Positions 54,672-63,639 are shown, numbered from the stretch's first letter. The stretch: 64,000 bases of DNA from an uncultured Myxococcales bacterium (GCA_937980205.1 CALJKW010000049.1:186001-250000); one strand, 5' to 3'. Notes: generated from the letters alone by a model not told the origin. A program made the numbers and translations.

Positions 54672-55459
54672 TTCGCAACCTGCTGGCAGAGAAGAACATC
54701 GAGGTCCTGCGCGAGTTCGCGTCGAGTGACCTGCTGCTCGCCTTCGACTTCGACGGCACGCTCGCCCCGATCGTCCCCGACCCGGCCGCGGCCAAGATGC
54801 GCGCCCGGACGCGCGAGCTGATGGTGCGCGTGTGCCGCCACTACCCCGCCATCATCGTCTCGGGCCGCGCCGCCTCGGACGTGCGCGACCGCGTTCGCGG
54901 CGTCGGCCTGCTCGAGGTCATCGGCAACCACGGCCTCGAGCCGTGGCGCCGCTCGGAAGACTTCGCGAAGCAGGTGAAGCGGTGGATTCCGACGCTCAAG
55001 CAGCGGCTCGCTCCGTACAAGGGCGTGGTCATCGAGGACAAGACGTTCTCGGTCGCCGTGCACTACCGCAAGAGCCGCGAGAAGCGGCTCGCCCGCGAGG
55101 CCATCGCCGCGGCCGCGAGGGAGCTCGAGCCCCTGCGCGTCGTCGGCGGCCACCAGGTGGTCAACCTGCTGCCCGAGGGTGCTCCGCACAAGGGCATCGC
55201 GCTCTCCGCCGCGCGCGACCGGCTCGGCTGCGACACCGCGCTCTACGTCGGAGACGACGAGACCGACGAAGACGTGTTCGCCCGCGACGAGCCCGGCCGG
55301 CTGCTCACCATCCGCATCGGGCAGAAGATGAGCTCGCGCGCCGCGTACTTCCTCGAGGACCAGAGTCACATCGACGAGCTGTTGTGGCAGCTGCTCCTGC
55401 TGCGGTCGAAGCCGTTCACCGCGAAGGCGCGGCAGAAGGCGGCGGGGGTCGCGTCGTGA
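54668..55459 (+). CDS. otsB: Trehalose-6-phosphate phosphatase
   Basis: A 263-residue HAD-fold enzyme, GTG start overlapping the otsA2 stop. Nucleophile motif LLLAFDFDGTLAPI, then IIVSGRAASDVRD, GNHGLEPW, VIEDKTFSVAVHYR, and the metal site YVGDDETDEDVF. It removes the phosphate from trehalose-6-phosphate. The length is normal for OtsB. The final GTGA overlap couples it to the MarR gene. Confidence 0.93.
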   Translation: MIRNLLAEKNIEVLREFASSDLLLAFDFDGTLAPIVPDPAAAKMRARTRELMVRVCRHYPAIIVSGRAASDVRDRVRGVGLLEVIGNHGLEPWRRSEDFAKQVKRWIPTLKQRLAPYKGVVIEDKTFSVAVHYRKSREKRLAREAIAAAARELEPLRVVGGHQVVNLLPEGAPHKGIALSAARDRLGCDTALYVGDDETDEDVFARDEPGRLLTIRIGQKMSSRAAYFLEDQSHIDELLWQLLLLRSKPFTAKARQKAAGVAS

Positions 55460-55938
55460 ACCTTCCCCTGGGTGCCCACCTCGACTTCTTGCGGCTGGTC
55501 TGGGCCATCGACCACGGCCTGCAGCGGGCGAGCAAGCGCATGGAGAAGCAGCTCGGCATCACCGGGCCCCAGCGCTTCACCTTGCGCCTCATCGGCCGCT
55601 TCCCGGGCATCACGCCCGGCCAGCTCGCCGAGGCGCTCGGCGTTCACCCGTCCACGGTCAGCGGAATCTTGAAGCGCCTCGAGCGGCGAAAGCTGCTGAT
55701 GCGCCGCACCGACCCGCACGACGCGCGCCGCTGGTTCCTCGCGCTCACCGATGCGGGCCGCGCGCTCAACGTCGACCCGTCGGGCACCGTCGAGGGCGCC
55801 GTCCAGAGCGTGCTCGAGGGCATGCCCCCGGGGAAGGTCGCGATCGCGCGCGAGGTGCTCGCCGCGCTGTCCGGGCGCCTCAATAGTCCGGCAGGGCCGG
55901 AAGGGGCTGCCGACCCGCTTCGATCGCGGGCTTCATGA
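55456..55938 (+). CDS. MarR-family regulator, copy 2, in the otsA2-otsB operon
   Basis: A 160-residue protein with a GTG start overlapping the otsB stop. Core LRLVWAIDHGLQRASKRMEK, LIGRFPGITPGQLAEALGVH, PSTVSGILKRLERRKLLMR and DPHDARRWFLALTDAGR, closely matching MarR copy 1. It likely regulates its own trehalose operon or shares operators with copy 1. Its last 59 bases overlap the end of the convergent gene at 55880. Confidence 0.83.
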   Translation: MNLPLGAHLDFLRLVWAIDHGLQRASKRMEKQLGITGPQRFTLRLIGRFPGITPGQLAEALGVHPSTVSGILKRLERRKLLMRRTDPHDARRWFLALTDAGRALNVDPSGTVEGAVQSVLEGMPPGKVAIAREVLAALSGRLNSPAGPEGAADPLRSRAS

Positions 55939-56308
55939 AGCGGTTCGCGAGGGCCTTCACGGCCACCCCGACCAGCGCGCCCGCCGCCGTCGAGACGATC
56001 TTGTGCAGGATGCTCTCGTACTGCTGCTCGCGCTCGAGCTTCACCTTGAGCTTCTCGCGCTTCTTCGACTGGTACACCGCGTAGCCGATGCCGGCGCCGA
56101 TCAGCGCGAGGACTCCGGCGCCGATGCCCGCGGCGAGCGGAGCGTGCTTCTCGAGCTGCCGCTTCACGTCGGTCAGCTCGTGGCGGCGGTAGTCCAGCTC
56201 CTTCACGACGTCGCCTAGGTGCTCGCGAATCATCGCGACGCGCTGCTCGAGCTTGTCGGGGTCGGGGGTGGTCTCCCTCACGGTCACGCCATTCGTTCCT
56301 TCGCCCAT
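55880..56308 (-). CDS. DUF3618-like protein with one membrane helix
   Basis: A 142-residue protein. ATG 56308 with GGAGGA upstream. N-terminal helix with DKLEQRVAMIREHLGDVVKE, as in DUF3618-type proteins, then a span at about 60-78 (APLAAGIGAGVLALIGAGIG). A basic helix (QSKKREKLKVKLEREQQYES) and a second hydrophobic patch follow. It overlaps the upstream holin-X-like gene by 25 bases, a common pairing. Function unknown; envelope-associated. Confidence 0.65.
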   Translation of the reverse strand: MGEGTNGVTVRETTPDPDKLEQRVAMIREHLGDVVKELDYRRHELTDVKRQLEKHAPLAAGIGAGVLALIGAGIGYAVYQSKKREKLKVKLEREQQYESILHKIVSTAAGALVGVAVKALANRFMKPAIEAGRQPLPALPDY

Positions 56309-57726
56309 CGGACGTCCTCCTTCAGAGTCTTGCGGGTTTTCTCCAGCGGCGCCTTCACGCGCATCTTCCAGCCGACGAAGCCGGCGACGGTGCCGATGAG
56401 CAGCACGCCGGCGGCCACGACGAGGGCGGCCGCCCAGCCGTCCATCACCGCGAGGTCGTACGAGAGCGCGAGCGCGAGCGAGACGAGCAGCAGGTTGAGC
56501 GTGCACAGCGCGCAGACGGCGGCGATGCCGAGGCCCTCGACCATGCGCACCTCGCGCTTCACGTCCTGCAGCAGCTCGGCCTTCGCGAGCGCCACCTCGG
56601 TCTGCACCAGCGCCTTCGTGTCCTGCACGAGGCGGGCGACGAGCTGGGTGGTCGGCTCGGCGGCCAGCGGACGTTCTTGTTCGGGGATCATGCTCTGCTC
56701 CTGATTCGTGTTGAGCGATTCGAGAATCTGCCGCTCGCCGTCGATGGCCCGCGCCAGCTGCACGAGCTGGCGGTAGAGGACCTGCCAGTCCTGGTAGTCG
56801 ACCGGCAGCTCTTGCAGCTCTTCGGCCATCTCTTTCACGCGACGATTCAGCACCTTCGAGTCGCGGTGGCGGACGGGGTGTTCGTCATAGACGCGCCACA
56901 CCTGGCGAATCTGCCGCTCGAGGTCCTGCGCGCGCGGGTCGTACGTCTGCAGGCCGGCCGAGCGCGCGAGCTGCTCGGCGAGCAGGCCGTGCGTCCACGC
57001 GGTGTGGCCCTTCTCGCCGCGGATCAGGATGTCCGACGGGTAGAAGGCGAGCTCGACGTGCGGCCCCTTCCAGTACGCGAGGTGGGCCGGCATGAAGCCG
57101 CGCAGCGACTTGCCGCCGAGCTTGCGCAGCACGTTCGACGGCCCCGCCAGCCACCACGACGGCGCAGACCGCTGCACGTCGACCTCCGCCGCGCGCAGAA
57201 TCTTCTCGATGTGGCCCGCGACGAGCTCGTACTCCTGGCCTTGCAGAATGCAGGGCACGTGCTCGTCCTTCCGGCCGCGCAGCGCCGACAGCAGGCGCAG
57301 CACGGGCACCGTGACGAACATGAGGAAAAACGCGCACGAGAGGCCGAGCGTGATGGGGAAGCCTCTCGCGAGCCTCTTCCCCCACGACTCCTTCGGAGCG
57401 TCCGGCGGCGCCTTCTTCGCCACCACGGTGCCGACGATGAGCGGCACGATCGCCGCGAGCGCGATCCACATCACGCGGATGCCTTCGTTCGGCACGTGGC
57501 TCGAGAGCGGAATCGCCGCGACGAGGGTGGTCGTCACCCGCGGAAACGCGATGCCCAACAGCAGCACCGGCCACAGCGCGGCGGTCGCCACGAGCAGCTG
57601 AAGCAGCGTCTGCTGCTTGGGGCTCGTTCGCCCGAACAGCGCGATGACCGCCCACCCGAAGATGGCGTTGAGAATTCGACCCGCGGACCTTGCGATGAAC
57701 GAGAACAGCGCCTGAAGAAGTGCCAT
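56284..57726 (-). CDS. Multi-span protein fused to a holin-X-like (DUF1469) domain
   Basis: A 480-residue protein. ATG 57726 (MALLQALFSFIARSAGRILN) is given. Residues 1-130 hold about three spans. A soluble part of about 210 residues follows (ILQGQEYELVAGHIEKILRA, HVELAFYPSDILIRGEKG). Near residue 355 a new segment starts MIPEQERPLAAEPTTQLV and becomes a typical DUF1469/holin-X region (QDTKALVQTEVALAKAELLQ, then two spans). No stop separates the two parts, so this is a fusion. The name holin is only by similarity; there is no sign of a prophage. Confidence 0.6.
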   Translation of the reverse strand: MALLQALFSFIARSAGRILNAIFGWAVIALFGRTSPKQQTLLQLLVATAALWPVLLLGIAFPRVTTTLVAAIPLSSHVPNEGIRVMWIALAAIVPLIVGTVVAKKAPPDAPKESWGKRLARGFPITLGLSCAFFLMFVTVPVLRLLSALRGRKDEHVPCILQGQEYELVAGHIEKILRAAEVDVQRSAPSWWLAGPSNVLRKLGGKSLRGFMPAHLAYWKGPHVELAFYPSDILIRGEKGHTAWTHGLLAEQLARSAGLQTYDPRAQDLERQIRQVWRVYDEHPVRHRDSKVLNRRVKEMAEELQELPVDYQDWQVLYRQLVQLARAIDGERQILESLNTNQEQSMIPEQERPLAAEPTTQLVARLVQDTKALVQTEVALAKAELLQDVKREVRMVEGLGIAAVCALCTLNLLLVSLALALSYDLAVMDGWAAALVVAAGVLLIGTVAGFVGWKMRVKAPLEKTRKTLKEDVRWAKERMA

Positions 57727-57815
57727 CTTGCGACGTCCTGCTACAGAGGTTCGATAACGGCGCTTCACGGATGCTGCCCGCATTGCAAAACGGTGCCATC
57801 CTCCACGCCCGGTAG

Positions 57816-59876
57816 ATGCGGTTCACCCTCGGAACGGCCGTTTGGCTCGCGCTCGCCACGCTCACGCTCGTTCTGGGTGTGGCGTTCTGGATCATGTCGG
57901 AGCGAGCCGAGGCGCGCGTGGCCGAGCTCGCCGCCACCGCGCGCGCCACGGCCGTCGACACCGTCGTGAAGCGCGTGAGCGAGTACCTCGCGCAGGGAGA
58001 CGAGGCGCTGCACGGTCTCGAGCGCGAGTTCGCCGCGGGCCGCTGCGCGACCGTGCAGACCGCCGAGTCGTGCCTGCTGGCCGCCCTCGCCGGGAGCCCC
58101 GACCTCACCGAGGTCACCTTCGTCACCGAGGAGGGCGGCTCGTGGCAGCTGACGGTGTACCGGGCTCCCGACGGGCGCATCTGCACGCAGTACGTCGGGT
58201 GGAGAGAGCGGCAGAAGCGCACCGCGTGCCGCCTGCCGTACCAGCTGCTCGGCCCCGCGAAGCCCGAAGGCAAGCCGGTCGAGCTCGGCGACGACGAAGA
58301 CCCCACCGACAGCTGGGGCTACATGATGCCGTTCCAGAACCCGGGGCAGGTGATGCGCAGCGACCTGTCGTCGTCGGTGTTCGTCGACGGCCTGGTGCGC
58401 TTCCTCTTCCTCTACGGCATGGAGACCGGGACGCTGAAGGTCGGCCTCGTCGAGCCGCAGCTGCGCAGGGCGGTGAACAGCGTCCGCGTGAACCCGGCCC
58501 CCGACGACCCGTTCCGCCTGTTCGTCTGCGACCCCGAGGGGCGGCTGATCGCCGGCCTCACCGAGGCCGATCAGCTCATCGAATACGAAGACGCGTTCCG
58601 CATCGACCCCGTCTCGTCGCCGCCCGCCATCGACGACGCGCTGAAGCACCCCGCGTTGAAAGAGCTCAGCCTCGAGGTGCGTCGCTCGGACGGGACGTTC
58701 GACCTCGAGGGGCGGCAGTACCACGTCTCGTTCCGCGCGCTCGAGGGCACGCAGGGCTGGGCCGTCGGCGTCGTCGGCCCCGACGACTACTACCTGTCCG
58801 ACGTGAAGCAGGGCCTGCGCACGCTCTTCCTCGTGCTCGCCTCGTTCGCCGCGCTCGTGCTCGTCGGCGCCATCGGCGTCACGCGCTCGCTGCAGAAGGC
58901 GCTCGGCCGCATCGAGACCGAGACCGAGCGCATGCGGAAGTTCGACTTCACGCCGTCTCCGCCGCGCTCGCGCTTCTCCGACGTGCGCGAGGCGCTGTGG
59001 AACCTCGAGCTCGCGAAGACGGCGATGCGTGCGCTGTCGCGGTTCGTGCCGGTCGCGCTGGTGCGCCGATTGTTCGAGGCGAACCAGGAACCCGAGCTCT
59101 CGTCCGAGCCGCGCGAGCTCTCGGTGATGTTCACCGACATCGCCGGCTTCACCACGCTCGTCGAGCACGAAGAGCCCGCGACGCTCGCGCAGTGGCTGGG
59201 CGACTACTTCGCGGCGATGACGACCGCGGTGCACGCCGAGAGCGGCATCGTCGACAAGTTCATCGGCGACGCGGTGATGGCGCTGTGGAACGCGCCGAAC
59301 ACGCTCGACGACCACGCGGTGCGCGCGTGCGCCGCGGCGCTGCGCTGCCTGCGCGAGACCGAGGCGCTGTACGCGACGCCGCAGTGGGCGGGCCGGCCGA
59401 AGCTGGTGACGCGCTTCGGGCTGCACACCTCGACCGTGCTCGTCGGCCACTTCGGAGCGCCCGACCGCGTCAGCTACACCGCCATCGGCGACGGCGTGAA
59501 CCTCGCCTCGCGGCTCGAGGGGCTCAACAAGGTGTTCGGCACACGCATCATCGTGTCCGAGGCCATCGAGGCGCGGGCGCGCCACGTCTTCGCGTTCCGC
59601 AAGCTCGACAAGGTGGCGGTGAAGGGAAAGTCGAAGGCGGTGCACGTATTCGAGCTGCTCGGCCCGCTCGACGCTCCGGCGGTCTCGCGCGCGACGTGGA
59701 CGCGGTACGAAGAGGCGTTCGCGGCCTACGCGCGGCGCGACTTCGGCGGAGCGTGCGCGCTGCTGTCGCAGCAGCTCGACGACGGCCCGAGCCGGGTGCT
59801 GCACGAGCGGTGCAGCACGTTCACTGCAGAGCCCCCGCCTCCGGACTGGGACGGCGCGCTGCACGCGGAGAAGTAG
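57816..59876 (+). CDS. Class III adenylate/guanylate cyclase with extracytoplasmic sensor
   Basis: A 686-residue protein. Spans at about 8-28 and 335-360 enclose a roughly 300-residue extracytoplasmic domain of CACHE-like style. A HAMP-like helix region follows, and then the cyclase domain: metal-binding Asp in VMFTDIAGFTTL and KFIGDAVMALW, substrate Lys just before (IVDKFIGD), and IGDGVNLASRLEG. The usual residues for ATP versus GTP choice cannot be decided safely. If it makes cAMP, the Crp/Fnr regulator at 43423 is a possible but unproven effector. It overlaps the hydrolase copy 2 tail to tail by 56 bases. Confidence 0.85.
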   Translation: MRFTLGTAVWLALATLTLVLGVAFWIMSERAEARVAELAATARATAVDTVVKRVSEYLAQGDEALHGLEREFAAGRCATVQTAESCLLAALAGSPDLTEVTFVTEEGGSWQLTVYRAPDGRICTQYVGWRERQKRTACRLPYQLLGPAKPEGKPVELGDDEDPTDSWGYMMPFQNPGQVMRSDLSSSVFVDGLVRFLFLYGMETGTLKVGLVEPQLRRAVNSVRVNPAPDDPFRLFVCDPEGRLIAGLTEADQLIEYEDAFRIDPVSSPPAIDDALKHPALKELSLEVRRSDGTFDLEGRQYHVSFRALEGTQGWAVGVVGPDDYYLSDVKQGLRTLFLVLASFAALVLVGAIGVTRSLQKALGRIETETERMRKFDFTPSPPRSRFSDVREALWNLELAKTAMRALSRFVPVALVRRLFEANQEPELSSEPRELSVMFTDIAGFTTLVEHEEPATLAQWLGDYFAAMTTAVHAESGIVDKFIGDAVMALWNAPNTLDDHAVRACAAALRCLRETEALYATPQWAGRPKLVTRFGLHTSTVLVGHFGAPDRVSYTAIGDGVNLASRLEGLNKVFGTRIIVSEAIEARARHVFAFRKLDKVAVKGKSKAVHVFELLGPLDAPAVSRATWTRYEEAFAAYARRDFGGACALLSQQLDDGPSRVLHERCSTFTAEPPPPDWDGALHAEK

Positions 59877-60582
59877 CGAGCGGCTTCTCGAGCGGCGGCA
59901 GCGGCAGCCACTGCAGCACGGCGGGGATGACGGAGACCCTCGTCACCATCTCCATGTGACCGACGTTCGAGCGCACGACGGCGATGCGCGCGTCCGGCCT
60001 CGCGGCGTCGTGCGACTCGACGGTGGCGACGTCGTCGCGCGCCGCGATGAGCTTCTCGGTGCGCTCGCGCGTGCCGGCTCCGGCGACGAGCACGAGGCTC
60101 GCCGGCGCGGACCTCGTCGCGGCCCAGGCGCCGAACTGGTCCTCGGCGTTGTAGAGGCCGTCGAGCAGCACGACGTGGTCGAGCTGGTTCTCCCAGAGCC
60201 AGGCGCGGACGGTGCGGAAGCCTCCGCTGTGGGCGACGGCGGCCTTGGGGCCGCGGGGCAGCTCGATGCCGTAGGACTTCAGCGTCTGGTGCAGCGCGAC
60301 CTGCGACTTCCAGCGCACGTCTTCGGTCTCGCCCTTGGGCGCCTCGATGGCGATGAACAGCGCGTTCTTGCCGCTCTGGTCGAACTGGCGCTTCAGCTGG
60401 TGCTCGTCCCAGGCGTCGTCGACGTCGTCGTAGTAGCCGTGCACGTAGAAGACGGTGCCCGCCGTGCGCGGGTCGTAGCCGCGCGGCTGAAAGACGTGCA
60501 CTGCGCCGTTGTCCGTCTCGAGTCGCAGGTGACGTTCCTGCGCGACGGCCACGCCCAGTGCGATGAGGAACAGAGCACGCAT
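59821..60582 (-). CDS. Exported alpha/beta-hydrolase-like protein, copy 2
   Basis: A 253-residue protein. Signal peptide MRALFLIALGVAVAQ. Same blocks as copy 1: VFYVHGYYDDVDDAWDEHQL, KNALFIAIEAPKGETEDV, AAVAHSGGFRTVRAWL and VVLLDGLYNAEDQF. A late His (SNVGHMEMVTR) may complete a catalytic triad. The tail is Pro/Arg-rich and overlaps the cyclase gene. Upstream a perfect GTGACGTCAC palindrome (60619-60628) may be an operator. Confidence 0.7.
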   Translation of the reverse strand: MRALFLIALGVAVAQERHLRLETDNGAVHVFQPRGYDPRTAGTVFYVHGYYDDVDDAWDEHQLKRQFDQSGKNALFIAIEAPKGETEDVRWKSQVALHQTLKSYGIELPRGPKAAVAHSGGFRTVRAWLWENQLDHVVLLDGLYNAEDQFGAWAATRSAPASLVLVAGAGTRERTEKLIAARDDVATVESHDAARPDARIAVVRSNVGHMEMVTRVSVIPAVLQWLPLPPLEKPLATSPRAARRPSPEAGALQ

Positions 60583-60618
60583 CGCTCGTGCTCAATAACG
60601 GGCCGCGTGGCGGTTTTC

Positions 60619-60628
60619 GTGACGTCAC
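60619..60628. promoter_or_regulatory. Palindrome GTGACGTCAC upstream of hydrolase copy 2
   Basis: Perfect 10-base palindrome about 37-46 bases before ATG 60582. The binding protein is unknown. Confidence 0.3.
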
Positions 60629-60648
60629 CGTGCGGGAATGAGCCCGTG

Positions 60649-61299
60649 TCACCGCGTCCGAGCAACCGCCGGCGCGTGCCCCGAGAGCACCGTGCGGGTG
60701 CGGAACCGGGTATCCACGATGACGGTGTCGCTGCGGCCCTCGGTCTCGATGAGCGTCGCCATGCGCCCGCACGCGGTCTGCGAGAACACGAACCTCAAGC
60801 TCAGCGCCGAGAGCAGGAACGGCACCTTCGACGGCGCGACGCGCAGCTCCTCGAGGCGGCCATCCGACGCGCGAACCCAGGCCTCGCCGCGAGGCCGCTC
60901 GGGGTCGGGCTTGAGCGGCTCGAGCGTGACGCGCTTGAGCTCGGGCGTGGGCCCGTCGGCGAGCGCGAACTTGAACTGCGACCGCACGGCGGAATGAAAC
61001 GGGCTGCGCGCCGGCTTGCGGCCCTTGGCGCCCTTGGGCTCCACCAGCAGATCCGCGAGCGGCTCGCCCTTCGCCGTGACCGACTTCTTCTCGCGCCGGG
61101 TCACCTCGATGCCGGTGAGCGTGCCGTCGTACACGCGCTCCTCGCTGCCCTTCACCGCGCCGTCCTCGGCGAGCTCCTCGACGAGGGTGACCTCGCGGTA
61201 GTCGCAGGCGCCGGCCTTCTCGCGCTTTTCGGCTTCGTCGCCGAGCGAGCGCAGCACGTCGGGCAACGCCAACTGCGCGAGCAACAACGAGACCAGCAT
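60649..61299 (-). CDS. Exported protein of unknown function
   Basis: A 216-residue protein. ATG 61299 overlaps the peptidase TGA (TGATG). Signal peptide MLVSLLLAQLALP. The mature part includes a charged segment with two Cys (GACDYREVTLVEELAEDG and FSQTACGRMATLIET), beta-rich (VYDGTLTGIEVTRREKKSVT). No family recognised. Likely acts in the envelope together with the M23 peptidase. Confidence 0.6.
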   Translation of the reverse strand: MLVSLLLAQLALPDVLRSLGDEAEKREKAGACDYREVTLVEELAEDGAVKGSEERVYDGTLTGIEVTRREKKSVTAKGEPLADLLVEPKGAKGRKPARSPFHSAVRSQFKFALADGPTPELKRVTLEPLKPDPERPRGEAWVRASDGRLEELRVAPSKVPFLLSALSLRFVFSQTACGRMATLIETEGRSDTVIVDTRFRTRTVLSGHAPAVARTR

Positions 61300-62438
61300 C
61301 ACCGCGGAGCGTGCACCAGGATCGGCTCGTCCTGCAGCTGCTTCATGTAGCTCGCGACCGCCGACGAGAAGTCGGCCTGCAGCTCGGGGGGCAGCGAGTC
61401 GGTGCGCGGGAACTTCTGCCGCAGCGGATCGACGTAGTACCCGTGGTGCTTCAGGTTGAAGTGCAGGTGCGGCCGCGTGGCGGTGCCGGTCGCGCCGGAC
61501 CATCCGATGATCTGCTTCCGGTACACGAGCGCGTCGTTCACCACCGTCTGCGCGAGCTTCGACAGGTGCAGGTAGCAGCTCTCGTACTCGTCTTCGTGCA
61601 TCACGCACACGGTGTTCCCGCCGCCCGCCGTCCAGCCGGCGAACGACACGAGCCCGCTCGACACCGCGCGCACCGGAGTCCCCGACGGCATCCCGTAGTC
61701 GACGCCGTCGTGGAACCGCAGCTCGTTGAAGATCGGGTGCAGCCGGTTCCCGAACGTCGAGGAGATCGGCGCCCAGCCGACGGGGCTCTTCAAGAACGTG
61801 CGCTGCGCGCTGGTCCCATCGGCGAAGAAGTAGGCGCGCTCGCCGCTGGGGAGCTGGTACCGGAAGATCTCCATCGGAGCCCCGCGCACCGGCGCGTAGC
61901 TCGCCGCGAGCACGTCTCCGTACCGCACGACGCGGCCGCGGTGCACCAGCGTCTCGACGAGCACCTTCGCGCGATCTCCGAGCCGCGCGTTGCGCGTCAG
62001 ATCGAGCTCCCAGCCGAAGGCATCGGCGAGCGCCATCGCGATGACCGGGTCCTTGCCCGTCGACATCGCCGCCTCGTAGAGCGACGTCGAGACGTCGAGG
62101 TCGAACCGCGCGACGCGGCGCTCGAACGAGACCTGCCGCTTCGTGGCGACGTACCGCCAGCCGTCGCGGCGCACCTGGTACTCGTCGAGGGCGCCGAGCC
62201 TCAGGTCCAGCTGCTCGACGAACCCGTCGACGCGGACGATGCGCAGCTGATGGCCGGCGCGCGCCTGCCGCACGTCGAACACGTCGTCGAGCGCGTCGAT
62301 GAGCCGCATCGCGTGCGCCGGCTCGACGTTCGCTTCGCTGAGCGCGCCCAGAATCGTCTGCCCGTGCTCGAGCCGGCGATTCGTCACCGTCACGTCGGCG
62401 GACGCGAGAGCAAGATGGAGCAGGGCGCTGACCAGCAT
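61299..62438 (-). CDS. M23 family peptidase (LytM-like)
   Basis: A 379-residue protein. ATG 62438 (MLVSALLHLALASA) gives a signal peptide; a longer start at 62483 is unlikely. The N-terminal region resembles the propeptide-like domains of Csd3/OapA-type M23 enzymes (VTVTNRRLEHGQTILGALS, YEAAMSTGKDPVIAMALAD). The C-terminal Zn site is FHDGVDYGMPSGTPVRAV (H-x3-D) and RPHLHFNL (H-x-H). It probably cuts peptidoglycan cross-bridges. Asp/His residues for Zn are intact. Confidence 0.88.
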   Translation of the reverse strand: MLVSALLHLALASADVTVTNRRLEHGQTILGALSEANVEPAHAMRLIDALDDVFDVRQARAGHQLRIVRVDGFVEQLDLRLGALDEYQVRRDGWRYVATKRQVSFERRVARFDLDVSTSLYEAAMSTGKDPVIAMALADAFGWELDLTRNARLGDRAKVLVETLVHRGRVVRYGDVLAASYAPVRGAPMEIFRYQLPSGERAYFFADGTSAQRTFLKSPVGWAPISSTFGNRLHPIFNELRFHDGVDYGMPSGTPVRAVSSGLVSFAGWTAGGGNTVCVMHEDEYESCYLHLSKLAQTVVNDALVYRKQIIGWSGATGTATRPHLHFNLKHHGYYVDPLRQKFPRTDSLPPELQADFSSAVASYMKQLQDEPILVHAPR

Positions 62439-62539
62439 CGAGGCAACAGCAAGTATCCCATCCCCGAGCGCCGCGCACGGCACAGTCCGGTAACACGAAT
62501 GATCGAGTGTTTACGCGCGCAAAGCCGACGCGAGCCGGC

Positions 62540-63601
62540 TCAGCGCATGTAATGGCAGGTGTACCCGCCCGGGTTCTTCACCAGATAATCCTGGTGGTAG
62601 TCCTCGGCGGGCCACCACTTCGAGGCGGCCGTAATCTCCGTCACGATCGGCTTCTTCCACAGCCCGGACTTCTCGACGCGCGCCTTCACGGCCTCGGCGA
62701 CCTTCTTCTGCTCTTCGTTCGTGTAGAAGATTGCCGAGCGGTACTGGGTGCCGGTGTCGTTGCCCTGCCGGTTGAGCGTGGTGGGGTCGTGCATGCGGAA
62801 GAACCACTTCTCGAGCAGGTCTTCGTAGCGGAGCTTCGACGGGTCGAAGCGGACGCGCACCGACTCGGCGTGCCCCGACTTGCTGTCGTGCGTGTCGTCG
62901 TACTTCGGATTCTCGAGGTGGCCGCCGGTGTAGCCGGCCTCGGTGTCGATGACGCCGGGGATCTTCCGCAGGATGTCTTCCATTCCCCAGAAGCAGCCGC
63001 CCGCGAGCACCGCCACTTCCACGTTGATCGTCTGCGAGGTGTTCACCTTCGCTGCCTCCGTCTTGAACAGCTTGAGGTACTGACCGTACCCCTCGGCCTC
63101 GAGCTTGGACACGGGGATGAAGCGCAGCGACGCCGAGTTGATGCAGTACCGCATGCCTCCGCGGTCTCGCGGGCCGTCGTCGAACAGGTGCCCGAGGTGC
63201 GAGTTGCCGTCTTTGCTGCGGACCTCGACGCGCTCCATGCCGTAGGACGAGTCGCGCTTCTCGACGACGCGCTCCTTCTCGAGGGGCTTCACGAAGCTCG
63301 GCCAGCCGGTGCCCGAGTCGAACTTGTCGGTCGAGGAGAACAGCGGCTCGCCGCTGACCACGTCGACGTAGATGCCGGGCTCGTGGTTGTTCCAGTACTC
63401 GCCGGTGAAGGCCCGCTCGGTGCCGTTCTCCTGGGTGACGTGCCACTGCTGCGACGAGAGCTTCTTCTTCAGCTGATCCGTTGGGGGCTTCGTGTAGGAC
63501 ATGGTCCTCTCCGTAGAACCGGTCTTCTCCGCAGAACCGGTCCGCTCCGCTGCGCACGCGACTGACGAAATGAATAACGCCAAAACCAGGAGGGGTCTCA
63601 T
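62540..63601 (-). CDS. msrBA: Periplasmic methionine sulfoxide reductase fusion MsrB-MsrA
   Basis: A 353-residue protein. ATG 63601 (MRPLLVLALFISSVACAAER) gives a lipoprotein signal with lipobox SVAC. The MsrB domain comes first (residues 45-180: TGTGW-like GTGWPSFVKPLE, GHLFDDGPRDRGGMRYCIN with the catalytic Cys), then MsrA (AVLAGGCFWGMEDILRKIPG with catalytic Cys in GCFW). MsrB repairs the R and MsrA the S form of oxidised Met. The usual MsrB Zn Cys pairs are not obvious. Divergent from the bufferin-like gene, which suggests joint control in oxidative or copper stress. Confidence 0.9.
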   Translation of the reverse strand: MRPLLVLALFISSVACAAERTGSAEKTGSTERTMSYTKPPTDQLKKKLSSQQWHVTQENGTERAFTGEYWNNHEPGIYVDVVSGEPLFSSTDKFDSGTGWPSFVKPLEKERVVEKRDSSYGMERVEVRSKDGNSHLGHLFDDGPRDRGGMRYCINSASLRFIPVSKLEAEGYGQYLKLFKTEAAKVNTSQTINVEVAVLAGGCFWGMEDILRKIPGVIDTEAGYTGGHLENPKYDDTHDSKSGHAESVRVRFDPSKLRYEDLLEKWFFRMHDPTTLNRQGNDTGTQYRSAIFYTNEEQKKVAEAVKARVEKSGLWKKPIVTEITAASKWWPAEDYHQDYLVKNPGGYTCHYMR

Positions 63602-63639
63602 GACCGTAAGTACGGACGCCGGTGAATTCCGGTAACTGC

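Noticed and set aside
56284..57726. Holin-like domain as a prophage remnant
   Set aside because: No other phage genes; DUF1469 proteins are common chromosomal membrane proteins.
57784..57798. TGGCACCGTTTTGCA before the holin-X-like gene
   Set aside because: Otherwise near-consensus, but spacing is 9 bases and there is no class A or B element.
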